This document shows positions 20,889-29,153 of a DNA stretch of 64,000 nucleotides, piece by piece. Within the stretch, counting starts at the first letter, position 1, and every line of letters starts with the position of its first letter. The translations under genes were made by a program, and so were the position numbers. Location of the stretch: contig JADCGL010000033.1 of NCBI GenBank assembly GCA_020248985.1, positions 1 through 64,000 of the forward strand, in the 5' to 3' direction. The stretch comes from Telmatospirillum sp. (lineage in GTDB: Bacteria; Pseudomonadota; Alphaproteobacteria; CACIAM-22H2). The notes under the pieces were generated by a model, which worked only from the letters and a program-made list of their open reading frames with translations, ran no database searches and was not told where the DNA came from.

Positions 20889-20920
20889 AAAAGGGCGGCG
20901 GCAGCGCCTCCCTTTTTTTT
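20889..20920. terminator. Bidirectional terminator between old-yellow-enzyme gene and azlD
   Basis: AAAAGGG pairs with CCCTTTT around an inner GGCG/CGCC stem with a GCAG loop; one C/T mismatch lies between them. There are eight Ts on the plus side and four Ts on the minus strand, which fits termination of both convergent transcripts. Confidence 0.75.
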
Positions 20921-20927
20921 GCCGGCG

Positions 20928-21233
20928 CTAGCCGAAAAACGCGCGCAAGCCTGCCACCGCCGCCACGCCCGCCAGCGCGCCGACCACGTCGTTGCCGGTG
21001 AGTTTGGTGGCGATCACGACCACGCCAAGGGCGGCCAATTCGGCTGGGTTGCCGCGCGCCATGACGGGCGCGCAAATGCCGACCATCACGGCGAGCGGTG
21101 TTGCCCGCAACGCCGCTTCCAATCGCGGCGTGATCGGCACGTAGCGCATCAGGAAAAAACCGGCGGCACGACAGAAAAAAGAAACCGCGCCCGCCGCCAG
21201 CAGCACCGTCAGGATTTCGGGGCGGATATTCAT
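20928..21233 (-). CDS. azlD: AzlD-type branched-chain amino acid exporter subunit
   Basis: A 101-residue membrane protein with about four hydrophobic segments, the small partner of AzlC in export of branched-chain amino acids (family knowledge). Segments include FFLMRYVPITPRLEAALR, typical for AzlD, and MVGICAPVMARG. The start overlaps the azlC stop by 4 bp, so the two are translationally coupled. Confidence 0.88.
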   Translation of the reverse strand: MNIRPEILTVLLAAGAVSFFCRAAGFFLMRYVPITPRLEAALRATPLAVMVGICAPVMARGNPAELAALGVVVIATKLTGNDVVGALAGVAAVAGLRAFFG

Positions 21234-22063
21234 GGTGTTGCAGCCGGTTTGAAACGCAGATAGGCGACAAGGCCGCCGACCAATCCGGCCGCCACGATCG
21301 TCCAACCGCCGGGGGCAAAGCGGTCGACAGCCATTGCGGTCGCGGCGGCGGCTGCGACAACGCTCCAACTCGGCCGCAGTTTGAACATGCGAAGGCCCAT
21401 CCCAGCCGAGAATGCGACCAGCATGAAATCGAGCCCCAAGACGGCCGGGTTGGCGATCAGATTGCCGACTTCCAAGCCGACGCCCGTACCCAGGACCCAG
21501 GGCAGGATGTTTGCGACGCCTGCACCGAGCACAAAGCCGCCGTCGCGCTCGCCCACAGCATGGGCTTGCAGCGACAAAACCCAAATGCCGTCGACCACAA
21601 AAAACAAAGTGGGATAGGTCTGGTAGGCGGGCAAGCCGCCAAGCCACGGCCGCAAGGCGGCCCCGTACAGCACATAGCGCGCATTGAGCAGCAGCACCGC
21701 AACGGCGATGGCCAAGGCCGCGTTTTGCGCGCCTGCGGCCAGCGCACTGACCGTCGCAACCTGCGCCGTGCCCGAAAAAATGAACACGCTCATGCCTGTC
21801 GCTTCGGCAAGCGACAAGCCCGCCTCGCGCGCCAGCAGGCCAAAAGCCGCGCCGTAGACGAATCCGCCCAGAGTCAGCGGCTGGGCGCGCAAAAATCCGC
21901 GCTTCATGCCGCTCCAGGTGAACAAGACGGGTGCGGTTTTCGGAGCCTCGATGGTGCGTTTGCCTCTTTGCGGGGATTGTTCCGTTTTAGAAGGTTGGCG
22001 GGGTGCACGCAACCAAGCGGCGCGTATATCGACCAGCGGGTGTTGGCAAGCGCCGCTCGTCAT
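21230..22063 (-). CDS. azlC: AzlC-type branched-chain amino acid exporter, downstream copy
   Basis: A polytopic inner-membrane exporter subunit. Conserved features are GFVYGAAFGLLAREAGLSL, FIFSGTAQVATVSALAAG, LLLNARYVLYGAALRPWL and FFVVDGIWVLSL. As drawn (277 residues) the start ATG overlaps the stop of the upstream copy by 4 bp. A start at 21907 (MKRGFLRAQPL, GGAG 4 bases before) would give 225 residues, but FTW just before it is also conserved in the other copy, which favours a more upstream start. It is one half of a tandem duplication. Confidence 0.85.
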   Translation of the reverse strand: MTSGACQHPLVDIRAAWLRAPRQPSKTEQSPQRGKRTIEAPKTAPVLFTWSGMKRGFLRAQPLTLGGFVYGAAFGLLAREAGLSLAEATGMSVFIFSGTAQVATVSALAAGAQNAALAIAVAVLLLNARYVLYGAALRPWLGGLPAYQTYPTLFFVVDGIWVLSLQAHAVGERDGGFVLGAGVANILPWVLGTGVGLEVGNLIANPAVLGLDFMLVAFSAGMGLRMFKLRPSWSVVAAAAATAMAVDRFAPGGWTIVAAGLVGGLVAYLRFKPAATP

Positions 22064-22865
22064 GCAGCCGACGTCGGTTTGAAGCGCAGATAGGCCACAA
22101 GGCCGCCGACCAATCCGGCCGCCACGATCGTCCAGCCGCCGGGCGCAAAGCGATCGACGACCAGGGCCGTTGCGGCGGCCGCGATCACGCCGCTCCAACT
22201 GCGCTGCAGTTTGAACATGCCAAGGCCCATCGCGGCGGAGAACGCGACCAGCATAAAATCGAGCCCCAAGGCGGCCGGATTGGCGATGAGCCCGGCAGAA
22301 ACAAGCCCGGCAAGCGTGCCCAATATCCACGGCAAGAACGTCGCGATGCTGGCGCCGAACACAAAGCCGCCGTCGCGTTCGCCTCGCGCATGGGCCTGCA
22401 TCGACAGAACCCAACTGCCGTCGCCCATGAAAAACAATGTTGGATAAGTCTGGCGGGCGGGCAGGGATCCCAGCCACGGGCGCAGCGCCGCACTGTAGAG
22501 CAGGTAGCGCGCATTGAGCAGCAGGACGGCCAGGGCGATGGCGAGCGTCGCGGTTGCAGCCCCGGTGCCGAGCGCGCTGACGGTTGCCAATTGCGCCGTG
22601 CCGGAATAGACGAGCGCGCTCATCGTCGCGGCCTCGGCCAGCGACAGGCGCGCTTCTTGGGCGAGCAGGCCGAAGGCAATGCCGTAGGCAAACACGCCCA
22701 CGGCCATCGGTTGGGCGCGGAAAAAGCCGCGCTTGATGCCGTCCCAGGTGAAGGCGACAGACGGGTTTGCCGGGTTTGCGATGGCGTGCGGTGTCCTTTT
22801 TATGCGGTTGGTTTCATTTTAAAATCGCCCCTGTCGCGCCGCAACCAAACGGCGCGCATGTCTTC
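21246..22865. repeat. Tandem duplication of azlC (two units, offset about 831 bp)
   Basis: Bases 21246-22033 and 22076-22865 align along their length. For example, identical CACAAGGCCGCCGACCAA runs and matching GCAACCAA(G/A)CGGCGCG ends lie 830-832 bp apart. The copies include the upstream flank as well as the gene. They have diverged noticeably at third positions and by small indels, so the event is not recent. Confidence 0.85.
22060..22818 (-). pseudogene. AzlC-like exporter, upstream copy, 5' end disrupted or non-canonical start
   Basis: The frame encodes the same family (GVFAYGIAFGLLAQEA, YSGTAQLATVSALG, LNARYLLYSAALRPW). The conserved N-terminal segment FTWDGIKRGFFRAQP is open, but between the frame's upstream stop (22819-22821) and the internal ATG at 22707 there is no ATG, GTG or TTG. 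The position equivalent to the other copy's Met is ATC. An upstream ATG (22860, reading MRAVWLRRDRG) is in another frame and stops after 19 codons. It may use a non-canonical start, start at 22707 (215 residues, truncated), or be frameshifted. Confidence 0.6.
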
Positions 22866-23006
22866 CATCCGGTTTTTGCAGGCCCAGGTGCCTCAGCCCA
22901 TTTTTTTCCGGATGCGTTCCCGGGGGCTTCGCTGTAGATAGAGGGCCCTAAGAACCGGGCTTTTTGGCCCGATTCTGTCCCGCTGAGGAAAAGGCCTCGA
23001 ACCGCC

Positions 23007-24245
23007 ATGCAAGACGATTTCTATCGCATCAAGCGCCTGCCGCCCTATGTGTTCGCCGAAGTGAACGCGCAGAAGGCCAAGGCCCGCGCCGTCGGCGACG
23101 ATGTGATCGATCTCGGCATGGGCAATCCCGATCTGCCCACGCCGGCGCATATCGTGGCGAAGCTGACCGAGGCCGTGCAGGATCCGCGCACGCACCGCTA
23201 TTCGATGTCGAAGGGCATTCCGGGCCTGCGCCGCGCGCACGCGGCCTATTACGGCCGCCGCTTCGGCGTCGAACTCGATCCCGAAACCGAGACGATCGTG
23301 ACGCTCGGCTCCAAGGAAGGCCTCGCCAACTTGGCGCAGGCGATCACGAGTCCCGGCGACGTGATCCTGGTGCCGAACCCGAGCTACCCGATCCATCCGT
23401 ACGGCTTCATCATGGCCGGGGCCTCGATCCGCCATCTGCCGACCGACGTGTCCACGCCGGCTGGTGTGGAAGCGTTTTTTTCGGCCATGGAGCGCGCGGT
23501 CAAGCACTCGGTGCCGAAGCCCTTGGCGCTGATCTTGAACTATCCGTCGAACCCGACGGCGCAAGTCGTGGATCTGGCGTTCTACGAGCGCTGCGTTTCG
23601 TTCTGCCGCGAGCACAAGATCTGGATCCTCTCCGATCTTGCGTATTCGGAGATCTATTTCGACGACGTGCCGCCGCCGTCGATCCTGCAGGTGCCGGGGG
23701 CAAAGGACGTCGCCATCGAATTCACCTCGATGAGCAAGACCTATTCGATGGCCGGCTGGCGCGTGGGTTTTGCCGCCGGCAACAAGACGCTGATCAAGGC
23801 GCTGGCGCGCATCAAAAGCTATCTCGATTACGGCGCCTTCACGCCCGTGCAGGTGGCCGCCGCCGCCGCCCTCAACGGGCCGCAGGATTGCGTCGTCGAG
23901 GCGCGCGAGATCTACAAGCAGCGCCGCGACGTGCTGATCCAGGGTCTGCAGCAGGCCGGGTGGGACGTGCCCAATCCGCCCGCGTCGATGTTCGCCTGGG
24001 CGCCGATCCCGCCGCAATACGCGGCACTCGGGTCGCTCGAATTCTCGAAGCTCCTGATGCGCGAGGCCAAGGTTGCGGTCTCGCCCGGCATCGGCTTCGG
24101 AGAATACGGCGACACGCATGTGCGCCTGGCGTTGGTCGAAAACGTGCAGCGCATTCGCCAGGCCGTGCGCGCGATCAAACAATTCATGGCAGCGCCCGAA
24201 CGCCTGCCCGAGCCGCCGACACAGAAGAAAAAAGCCGCCGTATGA
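23007..24245 (+). CDS. alaC: PLP-dependent aminotransferase (AlaC/LL-DAP aminotransferase-like)
   Basis: A 412-residue class I/II aminotransferase. Cofactor motifs are VIDLGMGNPDLPTPAHI, NYPSNPTAQV, ILSDLAYSEIYFD and the PLP lysine in TSMSKTYSMAGWRVGF. Close relatives are labelled glutamate-pyruvate transaminase AlaC or LL-diaminopimelate aminotransferase; sequence alone does not decide. It overlaps hom by 4 bp, so the two are coupled. It is probably the first gene of an aminotransferase-hom-glpX-recJ run typical of alphaproteobacteria. Confidence 0.9.
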   Translation: MQDDFYRIKRLPPYVFAEVNAQKAKARAVGDDVIDLGMGNPDLPTPAHIVAKLTEAVQDPRTHRYSMSKGIPGLRRAHAAYYGRRFGVELDPETETIVTLGSKEGLANLAQAITSPGDVILVPNPSYPIHPYGFIMAGASIRHLPTDVSTPAGVEAFFSAMERAVKHSVPKPLALILNYPSNPTAQVVDLAFYERCVSFCREHKIWILSDLAYSEIYFDDVPPPSILQVPGAKDVAIEFTSMSKTYSMAGWRVGFAAGNKTLIKALARIKSYLDYGAFTPVQVAAAAALNGPQDCVVEAREIYKQRRDVLIQGLQQAGWDVPNPPASMFAWAPIPPQYAALGSLEFSKLLMREAKVAVSPGIGFGEYGDTHVRLALVENVQRIRQAVRAIKQFMAAPERLPEPPTQKKKAAV

Positions 24246-25534
24246 GTGCTCCCCTTCGAATCGCCATCGCAGGCCTCGGCACCGTCGGTGCCGGGGTTGT
24301 GCAGCTCCTCGCCAAAAACGGCGCCTTGATCGCCGAACGCGGCGGCCGGCCGCTCGAGATCGTCGCGGTCAGTGCCCGCGACCGCAAGAAGGGCCGCGGG
24401 CTCGATCTCGGCAAGATCGCGTGGTTCGACGATGCGGCCGCCATGGCAAGCCAAGCGCCGTGCGACGTGGTCGTCGAACTCATCGGCGGCTCCGAAGGGG
24501 TTGCGCGCGCCGTGTGCGAAAACGCGATCGCGGCCGGGCGCCACGTCGTGACGGCCAACAAGGCGCTGCTCGCCCATCACGGTACGGCGCTTGCGGCGTC
24601 GGCCGAAGCCAAGGGCCTCACCATCGCCTACGAGGCGGCGGTGGCGGGCGGCATCCCGATCATCAAGGCGATCCGCGAAGGCTTGGCCGCCAACCGCATC
24701 TCGCGCGTCTACGGCATCCTGAACGGCACCTGCAACTACATCCTCACGCAGATGCGCAAGACCGGGGCCGCCTTCGGCGACGTTTTGGCCGAAGCGCAGA
24801 AGCTCGGCTACGCCGAAGCCGATCCGAGCTTCGACGTGGACGGCGTTGACGCCGCACACAAGCTTGCCGTGCTCGCCGGTGTGGCGTTCGGCACCAAGAT
24901 CGATTTTGCCGGCGTGCATGTCGAAGGCATCCGCCGCGTGGGGGCCGAAGACATTCAGTTCGCGCGCGAGCTCGGCTACCGCATCAAACTGCTCGGCATC
25001 GCCGAACTGGGGCCCGACGGCCTCATGCAGCGCGTGCATCCGTGCATGGTGCCGCTCGAAACGCCGATCGCGCACGTGGAAGACGTCTACAACGCCGTGG
25101 TGGCCGAAGGCGATTTCGTCGGCCGCCTCGTGTGCGAGGGGCGCGGGGCAGGGGCCGGGCCGACCGCGTCGGCCGTCGTCGCCGATCTCGTGGACATTGC
25201 GCACGGCCGCCGGCCGATGACGTTCCAGGTGCCGGCGGGCAAGCTTGCCGAGCCCGCTCGCCTCGGCATTTCCGCGCGCCGCGGCAGCTACTACATCCGC
25301 CTCGACGTGGTCGACCGCCCCGGCGTGATCGCCGACGTGACGGCCGCCTTGCGCGACGAGGCGGTGAGCCTTGCCTCGATGCTGCAGCGCGGGCGCGCGC
25401 CCGACGAGCGCGTGCCGGTGGTGCTCGTCACGCACGAAACCTCGGAAGCCGCGATGGCCAAGGCGCTAGCGCGCATCGGCGCCTTGGGGGCCGTGCTCGA
25501 GCCGCCGGTCGTCGTGCGGATCGAAAGTCTTTAA
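24242..25534 (+). CDS. hom: Homoserine dehydrogenase
   Basis: Reduces aspartate semialdehyde to homoserine for threonine and methionine. The 430 residues comprise the NAD(P) domain (IAIAGLGTVGAGVVQLLAKN), the catalytic region (GILNGTCNYILTQM, AEADPSFDVDGVDAAHKLA) and a C-terminal ACT domain from about residue 350 (YYIRLDVVDRPGVIADV), usually the site of threonine feedback. The start overlaps the preceding aminotransferase by ATGA. Confidence 0.97.
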   Translation: MSAPLRIAIAGLGTVGAGVVQLLAKNGALIAERGGRPLEIVAVSARDRKKGRGLDLGKIAWFDDAAAMASQAPCDVVVELIGGSEGVARAVCENAIAAGRHVVTANKALLAHHGTALAASAEAKGLTIAYEAAVAGGIPIIKAIREGLAANRISRVYGILNGTCNYILTQMRKTGAAFGDVLAEAQKLGYAEADPSFDVDGVDAAHKLAVLAGVAFGTKIDFAGVHVEGIRRVGAEDIQFARELGYRIKLLGIAELGPDGLMQRVHPCMVPLETPIAHVEDVYNAVVAEGDFVGRLVCEGRGAGAGPTASAVVADLVDIAHGRRPMTFQVPAGKLAEPARLGISARRGSYYIRLDVVDRPGVIADVTAALRDEAVSLASMLQRGRAPDERVPVVLVTHETSEAAMAKALARIGALGAVLEPPVVVRIESL

Positions 25535-25563
25535 GCAGAATTGAACGCGACGGAGTCCCAACG

Positions 25564-26538
25564 ATGCCCAATTCTTCCCTGCATCTCGACCGCAACCTCG
25601 CCCTCGAAGTGGTGCGCGTCACCGAAGCGGCGGCCCTCTCCGCCTCGCGCCTGATGGGGCGCGGCGACGAAAAGGCCGCCGACCAGGCCGCGGTCGATGC
25701 GATGCGCAAGGCGCTGAACTCGCTTGCCATCGACGGCACCGTCGTGATCGGCGAAGGCGAGCGCGACGAAGCGCCCATGCTCTATATCGGCGAGAAGGTG
25801 GGCCAAGGCGGCCCGCGCGTCGACATCGCCCTCGATCCGCTCGAGGGCACGACCATCACGGCCAAAGGCGGGCCCAATGCGCTTGCGGTGATCGCGATGG
25901 CCGAGCAGGGCGGGTTCCTCAACGCGCCCGACGTCTACATGGACAAGATCGCCGTCGGCGGCGGCTTGCCCGAAGGTGTGGTCGATCTCGACAACAGCCC
26001 AGAGACCAATCTCAAGAATCTCGCCAAGGCCAAGGGCGTCGAGATCTCCGATCTCGTGACCTGCATCCTCGACCGGCCCCGCCATGCCGAACTCATCGCC
26101 AAGGTGCGCGAGGCGGGTGCGCGCATCATGCTGATCTCGGACGGCGACGTCTCGGGCGTGATCGCGACGTCGAGTGCCGGTTCGGGCGTGGATCTCTATA
26201 TGGGTTCCGGCGGCGCGCCCGAAGGCGTGCTCGCGGCGGCTGCGCTGCGCTGCATCGGCGGCCAGATCCAGGGGCGCCTCCTGTTCCGCAACGACGACGA
26301 GCGCGCGCGTGCGGCCCGCCTCGGCGTCAAGGACCTTACGAAGAAGTATTCGATCCTCGAGCTTGCCAAGGGCGATGTGATGTTCGCGGCCACGGGCGTG
26401 ACCGACGGCTCGATGCTGAAGGGCGTGCGCCGTTTCCCCGGCGGTTCGTCCACCCATTCGATCGTCATGCGCTCGAAGACAGGTACGGTGCGCGTGATCG
26501 AAGCCACGCACAATCACCGGGTCAAGCCCGGGCCTTGA
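25564..26538 (+). CDS. glpX: Class II fructose-1,6-bisphosphatase
   Basis: Dephosphorylates fructose-1,6-bisphosphate for gluconeogenesis and the Calvin cycle; some bacterial members also act on sedoheptulose-1,7-bisphosphate. The 324 residues show VIGEGERDEAPMLYIGE, DIALDPLEGTTITAKGG (metal and phosphate ligands), DGDVSGVI and GSGGAPEGVLAAAALRC. GGAG precedes the ATG. It lies 29 bp after hom and 10 bp before recJ. Confidence 0.96.
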   Translation: MPNSSLHLDRNLALEVVRVTEAAALSASRLMGRGDEKAADQAAVDAMRKALNSLAIDGTVVIGEGERDEAPMLYIGEKVGQGGPRVDIALDPLEGTTITAKGGPNALAVIAMAEQGGFLNAPDVYMDKIAVGGGLPEGVVDLDNSPETNLKNLAKAKGVEISDLVTCILDRPRHAELIAKVREAGARIMLISDGDVSGVIATSSAGSGVDLYMGSGGAPEGVLAAAALRCIGGQIQGRLLFRNDDERARAARLGVKDLTKKYSILELAKGDVMFAATGVTDGSMLKGVRRFPGGSSTHSIVMRSKTGTVRVIEATHNHRVKPGP

Positions 26539-26548
26539 GCATCATGCG

Positions 26549-28294
26549 ATGAGTTTCGCCGGGCTCGAGCGTTCCGTCCTCGGGCGGCGCTGGCAGCCGC
26601 GGCTGGCCGATCCGCGCGCGGCCCTGGCACTTGCCCAGCGCGCCGGCTTGAGCGAAACGGTCGCGCGCATCCTGGCCGGGCGCGGCGTCGATGCCGAGCA
26701 TGCGGCGGCGTTTCTCGCGCCCAAAATCCGCGATGCGATGCCCGATCCCTCGCATCTCAAAGACATGGACAAGGCCGTCGACCGGCTGGTCGCCGCCCTC
26801 GACGCGGGCGAGCCCATCGCCATCTTCGGCGACTACGACGTGGACGGGGCCACGTCGGCGGCCCTGCTGCACGGCCATCTCGAAGCGCTGGGTGCGAAAG
26901 TTCGCCACTACATCCCCGACCGCATGAAGGAAGGCTACGGCCCCAACGCGCCCGCCCTGCTGAAGCTGGCGCAAGAGGGCGTGCGCGTGGTCGTCACGGT
27001 CGATTGCGGCACCACGGCGCATGCACCCCTGGCGGCCGCGGCCGACGCCAAACTCGACGTCATCGTCGTCGATCACCATGCGGCCGAAACTTCGTTGCCG
27101 CGGGCCTTCGCCATCGTCAATCCGAACCGCATCGACCAGACGAGCGACCTCGGCCAGCTTGCGGCGGTCGGCGTTGCGTTCCTTCTGCTCGTGGCGCTGA
27201 ACCGCGCCTTGCGCAAACGCGGGCGCGACGCCCCCGACCTGCTCGAAGCGCTCGATCTGGTGGCGCTGGGTACGGTCGCCGACGTCGTGCCGCTGACAGG
27301 TCTCAATCGCGCTTTCGTGGCGCAAGGCTTGAAGGCCATCGCGGCGCGCGGGCGCATCGGCATTGCGGCCTTGGCCGACGTGGCGGGCTTGGCCGAAACG
27401 CCGCAGGCGTTTCATCTCGGCTTTCTCCTGGGCCCGCGCGTCAATGCCGGCGGCCGCGTCGGCGAAGCGGATCTCGGCGTGCGCTTGCTGACCACGCGCG
27501 ACCCTTCGGAAGCAACCGAGCTTGCCAAGCGCCTCGACGGCTACAATCGCGACCGCCAGCGCATCGAGGCCGAGGTGCTGGTCCAGGCCCAAGCACAAGC
27601 ACAGGCCGAAACGGGCGGGGGCGATCTCACGCTTGTGGCAGGCGAAGGCTGGCATCCCGGCGTGATCGGCATCGTCGCAAGCCGCCTCAAAGACCGTTTT
27701 GACCGGCCTGCGTTGGTCGTCGCCCTCGACGGCGACGTGGGAAAAGGCTCGGCGCGTTCGGCCTTCGGCTGGGACATCGGAGCGGCAACCATTGCCGCGC
27801 GCCAAGCAGGCCTGCTCGTCAATGGCGGCGGACATGCCAACGCCGCGGGCCTTACCGTCGCGCGCGACGCGTTGCCGAACTTGCGCGCGTTTCTCGAAGC
27901 GCATCTGGCCGAGCATCTCAAGCGCGCGTCGCGCGCGACCGTGCTCGACTACGACGACGTCGTGCCACTGTCGGCCGCGACGCCGGCCTTTCTCGACGAA
28001 CTCGAGCAGGTCGGTCCGTTCGGCATGGGCAATCCGGAGCCGCGATTCGTGCTTGCGGGCGTGCGCGTCGCAAAGGCCGACATCGTCGGCACCAACCATG
28101 TGCGCTGCTTTCTGCAGGATGCGCGTGGCGGCCGGCTTGCGTCGATCGCATTCCGCAGCCTCGACAGCGAACTTGGAACCTTGCTGCTGCGCGGCGATAG
28201 CGCGCCGTTGCATCTGGTCGGACGCCTCAAGCGCGACACCTATCGCGGGGCGATGCGCGTGCAGTTTCATATCGAGGATGCAGGAACCGCATAG
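26549..28294 (+). CDS. recJ: Single-stranded-DNA-specific 5'-3' exonuclease RecJ
   Basis: Acts in recombination and mismatch repair. The 581 residues carry the DHH phosphoesterase motifs GDYDVDGATSAALL (about 94-107), VDCGTTAHAPL, VVDHHAAE (about 173-180), and the DHHA1 motif NGGGHANAAGLTV (about 425-437), followed by an OB-like C-terminal domain (FGMGNPEPRFVLAGVRV). Only 10 bp separate it from glpX, suggesting one transcript. Confidence 0.96.
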   Translation: MSFAGLERSVLGRRWQPRLADPRAALALAQRAGLSETVARILAGRGVDAEHAAAFLAPKIRDAMPDPSHLKDMDKAVDRLVAALDAGEPIAIFGDYDVDGATSAALLHGHLEALGAKVRHYIPDRMKEGYGPNAPALLKLAQEGVRVVVTVDCGTTAHAPLAAAADAKLDVIVVDHHAAETSLPRAFAIVNPNRIDQTSDLGQLAAVGVAFLLLVALNRALRKRGRDAPDLLEALDLVALGTVADVVPLTGLNRAFVAQGLKAIAARGRIGIAALADVAGLAETPQAFHLGFLLGPRVNAGGRVGEADLGVRLLTTRDPSEATELAKRLDGYNRDRQRIEAEVLVQAQAQAQAETGGGDLTLVAGEGWHPGVIGIVASRLKDRFDRPALVVALDGDVGKGSARSAFGWDIGAATIAARQAGLLVNGGGHANAAGLTVARDALPNLRAFLEAHLAEHLKRASRATVLDYDDVVPLSAATPAFLDELEQVGPFGMGNPEPRFVLAGVRVAKADIVGTNHVRCFLQDARGGRLASIAFRSLDSELGTLLLRGDSAPLHLVGRLKRDTYRGAMRVQFHIEDAGTA

Positions 28295-28340
28295 CGCGCA
28301 TTAAACAAGCATTCACACATTTGGACTATTGATCGTTCTT

Positions 28341-29153
28341 ATGGGGCCAATTGAATCACCACCGACTGCAGCCGCCTTTGCCGCCGAGCAGGCGCGGCGG
28401 CGCGATGCCGAACGGCGTTTGGCCGAACAGCGCCAGCTGCTGGCGCGCCTGGTGCACGATTTCCGCAGCCCGCTCAACGCGATCGCAGGCTTTGCGGAAA
28501 TCATGGCCGGCGGCCATTTCGGCCCGCTCGGCGATCCGCGCTACGTCGATTACGCGCGCAATATCCGCATGTCCGCCCTGCAGCTCGCGGATGCGGTCTC
28601 CGACCTGCTCGACCAGGCCAAATTCGAGGCGGGGCAGCGCCGCCTCGAGGACGAATGGCTGACGCTGCGCGAAATCGTCGAGAGCTGTGCGGCGACCGTC
28701 GCGGGGCTTGCGGCTGCCAAACGCATTGAAGTCGGCGTCGCGCATCGCGCGGAGGTGGCATTGATGGCCGACCGCCAGGCGTTGTGCCAGATTTGCGTAA
28801 ATCTGGTTTCCAACGCCGTGAAGTTTTCGGCGCAAAACGCGACGGTTGCACTTTGCATCGATCGCGATTCGACGGGCCGCGCCGTTCTATCCGTCGTCGA
28901 CGGCGGCTGCGGCATTGCATTGGCCGATCTTGATCGTGTAAAAATTCCCTACGCGCACTCGACCTTCGGTTCGCGCGGCGAGGCCGGAACCGGCCTCGGA
29001 CTTTCGATCGTTGCGATTCTCCTCGAACAGCACGGCGGAAACTTGGAAATCGACAGCGCACCGGGCCTGGGGACAACGGTGCGCGCGGTTTTTCCGGAAT
29101 GGCGCAGCGACGCGGCCGAGCGCGCGGCCGCAGGCAGGCAGCCCTGGCGATGA
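28341..29153 (+). CDS. Soluble sensor histidine kinase without a recognisable input domain
   Basis: A 270-residue kinase. After a short charged helical N-terminus comes the H-box VHDFRSPLNAIAGFAEIM (phospho-acceptor about His39), then the ATPase boxes NLVSNAVKFS (N), DGGCGI (G1) and GEAGTGLGLSIVAIL (G2). There is no membrane segment and no PAS or GAF domain, so input probably comes from a partner protein. The ATG at 28341 was chosen over a TTG at 28329. The stop overlaps the pentapeptide-repeat gene by 4 bp. Confidence 0.88.
   Translation: MGPIESPPTAAAFAAEQARRRDAERRLAEQRQLLARLVHDFRSPLNAIAGFAEIMAGGHFGPLGDPRYVDYARNIRMSALQLADAVSDLLDQAKFEAGQRRLEDEWLTLREIVESCAATVAGLAAAKRIEVGVAHRAEVALMADRQALCQICVNLVSNAVKFSAQNATVALCIDRDSTGRAVLSVVDGGCGIALADLDRVKIPYAHSTFGSRGEAGTGLGLSIVAILLEQHGGNLEIDSAPGLGTTVRAVFPEWRSDAAERAAAGRQPWR

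Noticed and set aside
22060-22707. Upstream azlC as an ordinary intact gene starting at 22707
   Set aside because: This start would remove the conserved N-terminal segment that both copies keep, so I list it as disrupted or non-canonical. A sequencing error cannot be excluded.
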